Part shown: one piece after another, positions 58,254 through 64,000 of the stretch
Layout: each line of letters opens with the position of its first letter
Position numbering within the stretch: position 1 is the stretch's first letter
NCBI GenBank assembly: GCA_022496185.1
Contig: WTXG01000073.1
Span: forward strand, 98,961 to 162,960
Length of the DNA: 64,000 nt
Origin: Multifurca ochricompacta
Taxonomy: Eukaryota > Basidiomycota > Agaricomycetes > Russulales > Russulaceae
Reading direction: 5' to 3'
Position numbers and translations under genes: made by a program
Notes under the pieces: model-generated
Database searches by the model: none
Told to the model about the DNA's origin: nothing
The model's input: the letters and a program-made list of their open reading frames with translations, nothing else

Positions 58254-61200
58254 ATGCCTGCTCGAACTCGAACGGCAGCATCAATTCTCGAAACTCTCTC
58301 TTCGGCTATACCAAAGGCGTTTGAACAAGCACAAAATTCATCTGCTAATCACCAAAAGAACTTCATTGCTCTTCACAAGATCCATGTGGAAGCAGCTGCC
58401 AAGATAGAGACACTTCGTGGAGGTGACGGAGTCAAACTCGTCGGGGAACGCGCGTTTGAGGATTGTTTCATTAACATGGTTAATCGCGTTATTGTTGTAA
58501 AGAAGGGAACGAGTGTCGCAGACAGGGCCGTCAAGTTTGTCGCAGGCTACATCAAGTTTCTTAACGCGAAAAGTGCGTTCTCGTCTGATGCTATACCGCG
58601 TTTTCACATCCCATTTGTTATTTAGCCTCGGAAGGGAAGGAAAAACAGGAGGATGGCGTGGGTGATGATGAAGAGACCACAGCGACGCGCTTCACTTATC
58701 GCTTGCTCAAACACTTTCTCAAGGGCTTTGTGGCCAAAGACAAAAACGTACGTTACCGGGTCGCTTGCTTTGTTGCAGAAGTGATCTCGCATCTCGGCGA
58801 ACTCGAGTACGCACTTTTACCTATTTCGTTGCGTTTCAATAAAATCGATCGACCCTCAGCGAAGACATCTACAACACCCTGCGGATGGCGCTCATGGAGC
58901 GTATCCGAGATCGGGAACCGTTTATCCGTGTTCAGGCAATTGCAGCCCTCGCCAAGATTTGTGGCTCTGAGGATCCCGATGACCTTGGCGATGACGAACA
59001 GACGGCCACAGAAGTTCTCGAGGATATTCTCGCGCACGACCCCTCCGCGTGTGTTCCCTCATGCCAACCTCTGTACCTCCCTTGCCAATTCTAACGAATT
59101 GGTTTTGTTTAGGGACGTTCGTCGCGCTGCTCTGCTCAACATCCCCGTCACAACCCAAACTTTGCCCATCGTACTTGCTCGCACACGTGACATCGACACG
59201 ACAGTGCGCAGGCTTGTTTATGGCAGCGTCCTCCTTGCGCACACGGAACTCTCCGACGGCGCCATGCCTGGCGCAGCACACCCTCGTGCGCTCACAATTG
59301 CTCAGCGCGAGCTGATCGTGCGTAACGGACTTGGTGATCGCGAGCCGGCGGTGCGTATGGCCGCGGGCAAGCTTGTTGGCGCTTGGGTTGATGCAGTTAG
59401 TGTTGTGTCGAGCAAAGGTGCAATTCTCGAAGACCTTCTTGCCTTCCTTGGAACCTTTGACCTTCGGGAAAGCTCTGTAGTGGAGGACGCGCTACTCAGC
59501 GTGTTTGTCACACGCGTCGACGTGTTTGATGCGCTCGAGTTTGATGGTACGCACGTCCTCTTTGTCTCATCGGCGTTCAGCCTCTGAGCCACTATTTTGG
59601 ATATATATGGGAAATGTAGAGGAGTTTTGGCGTGGGTTAACCCCAGAGAAAGCGTTCCTCGTGCGCGTGTTCGTCGATCACTGTGTTTTGACAAAGGAGA
59701 ACGCGCGCCTGGAGAAGGTGCTCCCCGTCGTCACCGCCCACGCGTTTCGTATCCAGGAAGCGTACAACTCCCTTCTTGACGCGTTAGCCACTGCAGAGGA
59801 GACTGATGGGGATGATGAAGTAGCAGACGAACGCGAATTCGTGCTCGCGGAGCTTCTGCGCCTTGCGCTCAACCTTGACTACGCAGACGAGATTGGGCGA
59901 CGCAGGCTGGAGCAATTTGTCCGTATGTGACCTTTTTTTTTTATGCAGGGATCGTGTGGCTGAGCCACAAGTATGGCAGGACACATGATAGCGCAGGAAG
60001 CCTTACCTTCAGGACTCGTCACGCGGTGCCTTGACGTGTTGCGCACCCTCTCTTCGAGCGAGCGTGATCTTATCCGTGTCGTTGTCGAAGTCGTTCACGA
60101 ACTGCGCGATGCAAATGACGACGACGAAGTCATCGTTCGTTTACACATCTCCTTTGCCTTTCCTATCTGCTGACCAAAACATTTTTCTTATCGGGGCCCG
60201 CAGAATGAGCTTATGAATGACGATGCAGACACGACGATCGATGGACCGACAACTGCCGTTCCCCGCCCGCCGCGCGAGCCCAAGTCACTCGCGGAGATGA
60301 CACCTGGGGAGCGAGAAAGAGCAGACGCGATGGACGTGCGTTGCCTGGACCTCTGTATCGGCATGCTTGAGCGCGTCAACGGGGTGCGCCTCCCACCCTA
60401 CGCCCTTCATCATCTCACTGTTGGCTGACGATCCTGGCTCTCTCTAAAAGACATTCGAAGAGAACTCGACGTTGGAAGGCATCCTTGGCGAGCTAATCCT
60501 GCCAGCGGTGAAGCGTAAAGAGCTCATGTTGCGGGAAAAAGGACTCGTGTGTCTTGGCCTGTGCTGCCTCATCGCGCGACGCATGGCGCTCAACTCGTTT
60601 CAACTCTTCCTAAGCCAGGTACAGACCGCACCTGAGGTGCTGAAGCTGCGCGTGCTACAGGTCGTATTTGACGTGCTCATGGTGCACGAGGGTGACTTCC
60701 TTGCTAATGCGAGCGTCGGTGTGCGCCCCCTACTTTCCACTTCTGCCTGTTTTATGTCATGTGCTCATGCGAATACTGTTACTTGCAGGGTGGCCGAGTG
60801 ATCGAATTCTTACTACAAGTACTTGGGAACGAAGACTCGGACAAGGTGCAGGCGCTAATATGCACTGGTTTCGCCAAGCTCATGCTCTCAGGAATGATTT
60901 CCGACGAACGGGTACGTGATATTCCCCTGTACCGTGCTCGCCGTATGAACGCGCATCTCTGACGGGCCCGTAGGTGTTATCTACCCTAGTATTGATCTAT
61001 CTCTCCCCCGATGCGGCAGAAAACCAAGAGCTGCGCCAATGCTTGTCTTACTTTTTCCCAGCATACAGTTACTCGTCCTCTGTGCATCAGCGTCTCATGC
61101 AACAGGTGTGCAAAGTGCGACAGGTGTTGTACGCTCCTAGAGCTCTGACGACCTTCCCATACGCAATCAGATCTTCCTGCTAGCTTTTGGCCAACTGAGC

Positions 61201-62580
61201 AAAGGTTATAGAGAGTTGCAAGACGAACAAGAGATGGTCTCGCCAGCGCAAGTATGCGCGATGTTCGTGGACTGGACAGACCCGCAAAAGGTTATGTGAG
61301 AATACAACCCTACTTGATGTATGCGACGCCTTTGCCGCTCACACCACCTCACAGAGAGACCAAAGGCCAGATTGTAGATCAGATGATTCATATGGATATG
61401 GCTGCCTCAATCATACGTGCACTCTTCAATAAGGACGTTCCCAGTGAGTGTTGGCTTCAACCCTGAATCTTGTTGGGAAGTCTTCTCACCAGCGAGCCAC
61501 TCTACCAGGAAGTGACGAGAAAGTGCTGTGCCAGGCCCTTTGCAAGCTCTACCTCCCGCCAGAAATTGACGATGATGACAAAATTCGCACCCTCAAGCTC
61601 CTCGTGCACAACCTTCGCACTCGCCGGCCACCGCGAGACGCCTCGGCGCTAGCCGCGCTCGTCAAGTTCGACGGAGCACTCACGAAGCGATTCGTGAAAC
61701 AACTCGAGGACTTCAACGAGGCGGAATACCGTCAACTAGAATCCCTTCAGAAACTGTTTGAATTCCTGGACGACATCGTGCCGTTGGGCGAGGATGAGGA
61801 CGACGAGGACGAGATGCCTACGACGAGGAAGCGTGGTGCGAGGAAGCGCAGGTCGGAGAGCGTCACGACGGACGCGACGAGTACTGGGGACGAGGAGGCC
61901 CATACGCCACCCCGAGGGAAGAGTGGCAAGGCACGGTCCAAGTGCGCTATCTAGCTTCAACAGAGATCTGAGGAGGCGAGCTCATCTTTATTTTGCAGAC
62001 GACGTCGGAGATCACCTTCCGATGACGAAGACGAGGACAAGACAGTGGAGGGATCCCCCCCTGCCTCCGCGCTTCCTACCCGTTCCATGCCTCACAGAGC
62101 TGCGTAAGTAAACGTCGGCTGGCGGTCCCTGAGAGCTCAAAAGTGTCGTTGCAGGACCAAGAAGGTCGACATGACACCGATCCGGCTCGATGGCGACGAC
62201 GACGACGACAATGATGATAATGACGACGGGGAAAGCGATGAGGATGAGGGAGATGAAAATGAAGAGGACGAAGATTCCACGCCCGTTCCTCGTTCCAAGC
62301 GCCACGCAGCTACGTGCGTATTTCTCTTCCTGGAAACAGGAAGCCAGCCATATCACATAACTTACTCGATACCCCATCTCATCTTGTTAGCAGTGGAACT
62401 GTCAAGAAGTCAACCAGCACGAAATCGAGACCCAGACCCCGCCAGCGGCGAGCGGACGACGAAGAGGAAGACGACGACAACCGCGACGACGAGGTGGCTT
62501 CCGAACCGGCAGACTCGAGCGTTGATTCTGATTCTGAAGGGGAGGAGGACAACGAGGTGGATGGGATGTTGGGCGAGTAG
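58254..62580 (+). CDS. Condensin subunit 3 (CAP-G / Ycg1 / Cnd3)
   Basis: HEAT-repeat subunit of condensin, which loads on and compacts mitotic chromosomes. Start at ATG 58254 (MPARTRTAASILETLSSAIP), next to NHQKNFIALHKIHVEA. The first exons join cleanly: 58254-58572, 58626-58806, 58860-59048, 59113-59546, 59620-59922, 59980-. Core motifs: KDKNVRYRVACFVAEVISHL, MERIRDREPFIRVQAIAALA, DVRRAALLNIPVT, TRDIDTTVRRLVYGSVL, LVTRCLDVLRTLSSSERDLI, REKGLVCLGLCCLIARRMAL and MIHMDMAASIIRALFNKDVP. The tail is a series of acidic and basic blocks ending DNEVDGMLGE with TAG at 62580. About 17 exons. The junction 60138/60204 and the one after DVP (61440-61515) do not keep frame with ordinary splice sites. The family call is secure; exact exon borders after 60138 are less so. 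Confidence 0.9.
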
Positions 62581-63158
62581 TGTCCACGTGCATCATCATA
62601 TCATGTCGTGGTGTATTGTTGGAGGTGTGCGATCTATTGTCGAATTCGTTTTTTTTTTTGACGTGTATTTCCTGTGTTCCATTTATTATCGGATCTCCCT
62701 GTTTTCATTTGTCTGCAGGTCCTATTCGGTTTGGTAGTCACGTCGCCTTGAATAGGGGGGAGGAAGAGTGGGTGATCTCCTCAGACTTGAGGTTGATGTA
62801 GCCATGCAGCGTTAGGCAAAAGGGGGTTGCGCAAACAGAGACCGGGGAGGGATGTGGGGGCTCCTTCAATGCATACTGTCAAGGTCATCGCCTACAGCGC
62901 CTATCTACATCGAATCGAATCGATGCAAAACAGCCACGGGAGCCACCATATCAAGGCACCCATTACTTCCAGACGTCGATGTCCTTCAGTTTGCGCCTGC
63001 AGATGTGACCATCACGTCATGCCGTTCTCCCTCAGTCATTCGATTTGACGAATCGATGATGTAAATGATTCGGTGTATATAAAGCCAAGGAATATCCCAG
63101 TGCCTTCCCCGCATCTTACGACCCCAAGCTCAGCACAGTGATAATCTATCGATATTTC
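62581..63158. other. Condensin 3' region and reductase promoter region
   Basis: No gene between the condensin stop and the reductase start. Contains AATCGAATCGAT repeats near 62920. Confidence 0.5.
63076..63083 (+). promoter_or_regulatory. TATA box of the aldo-keto reductase gene
   Basis: TATATAAA lies 76 bases upstream of the ATG at 63159, a usual distance for a fungal TATA promoter with a short leader. Confidence 0.65.
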
Positions 63159-64000
63159 ATGGTTGGAAAACTCCCCACTCGCAGGGTAGGTGGTGCAGAT
63201 GTTTCCGCCATAGGCTATGGCGCGATGGGTATATCGTCCTACTATGGTGCTGCTGCCCCTGATGAGGAGCGTTTCAAGGTATTGTTTGTCCTACAAGCGA
63301 TACTGAAATAAAGTTCTCTGAGCACTTCCCTTTTTTTTCGCAGTTGCTTGATGCTGTTTACGAGTCAGGTTGTACCAACTGGGACACTGCTGATGTATAC
63401 GGCGACTCTGAAGAGCTCATCGGTAAATGGTAAGCCCATTTATTTTACTGATGGGTTCGCATTCGCACGCTTGATCCACTGACACGCTGATATGCACGCA
63501 CTGCCAGGTTCAAGCGCACTGGAAAGCGCAATGAGATATTCCTGGCTACCAAATTTGGCGCTGGTTCACCGTCCGGGAAGTTGATTGATGGTTCACCCGC
63601 TTATGTCAAGGAAGCCTTCAACAAGTCTCTCGAGAAGCTTGGCGTTGACTACGTAGACCTGTATTACGCGCACAGGTGAGGCGTCGCGGTTACCAATCTC
63701 TTAGTGGAGGGATGTATAGGTGTCTGATGCGTCACTGATAGGGCGGACCCTACCATTCCCATAGAACACACTGTTGGCGCAATGGCAGAGCTCGTAAAGT
63801 TAGAGGGTTCCCTCGCCGTCACCTCCCTCGTATCGCAATTTACATTGACTTCTATAGGGAAGGCAAGGTCAAGTACCTCGGGATTTCCGAATGCACTGGC
63901 GAAACCCTGCGACGCGCGTGCAAGGTCTATCCGATCTCAGCAATTCAAGTTGAATACTCGCCCTTCACGCTGGACGCCGAGGATCCGAAGATTGGAGCTT
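63159..64000 (+). CDS. Aldo-keto reductase, 5' part (runs off the window)
   Basis: Five exons fit without frame problems: 63159-63278, 63344-63429, 63508-63675, 63742-63798 and 63858 to the edge. Start MVGKLPTRRVGGADVSAIGY; then GAMGISSYYGA. The catalytic tetrad is visible: Asp and Tyr in WDTADVYGDSEELIG, Lys in LATKFGAG, His in LYYAHR. GKVKYLGISECTGETLRRA and IQVEYSPF follow, as in AKR barrels. Enzymes of this kind reduce carbonyls with NADPH in the cytosol; the layout is close to the yeast Yak-type/AKR13 group. The missing 3' part should carry the cofactor-binding segment. Upstream neighbour condensin is on the same strand but unrelated in function. Confidence 0.93.

Noticed and set aside
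54600..62580. RING gene and condensin as a functional pair
   Set aside because: They are divergent neighbours only; no domain or shared regulatory motif supports a link.

Overview
The window looks like a nuclear contig from a filamentous basidiomycete, most likely an Agaricomycete. Genes are cut by many short introns (about 50-60 nt) with GT..AG ends. The gene set is typical fungal: Zn2Cys6 and MADS-box regulators, an NB-ARC/TPR STAND protein, a GLTP lipid carrier and condensin. The transposons (hAT, Ty1/copia, chromodomain Ty3/gypsy) match those of Agaricomycetes. I cannot name the genus.

Layout. 1-4640: an hAT transposase running off the left edge (- strand), followed by decayed terminal-repeat sequence and a piece of a GC-rich hAT MITE. 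4869-7950: a fungal NLR-like gene (- strand). 7951-10522: no gene recognised. 10523-12832: two - strand genes, a two-helix membrane protein (possibly Pom34-like) and a glycolipid transfer protein. 13379-15871: a + strand gene with four related Cys2-His-Cys fingers. 17414-21019: a Zn2Cys6 transcription factor (- strand). 25564-27359: an Rlm1/MEF2-type MADS-box gene (- strand). The spaces around these regulators (21.0-25.6 kb and 27.4-33.2 kb) hold no recognisable gene and are full of homopolymer blocks and microsatellites.

33265-53846 is a transposon island. It holds a 2.5-kb element with roughly 0.5-kb inverted ends, then a nested stack. A young copia element (36733-41931) sits inside the accessory ORF of a chromovirus (36065-48580). 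The chromovirus abuts the gag end of a second gypsy element (to 51061). Beyond that are a duplicated segment, one copy of which is split by a hAT MITE, and a solo LTR. 54452-57760 is a large RING-H2 gene (- strand) that reads through several frame breaks. 58254-62580 is the condensin subunit Ycg1/CAP-G (+ strand). 63159 to the right edge is the 5' part of an aldo-keto reductase gene.

The host genes are ordinary single-copy neighbours, not an operon or a metabolic cluster. Two themes cut across the window. First, frame breaks in coding sequence are common, and all nine I traced in the two retrotransposons behave as a single missing base, mostly in homopolymers. Second, transposon copies carry a strong CpG-to-TpG/CpA signature, including in-frame TGA where CGA is expected.
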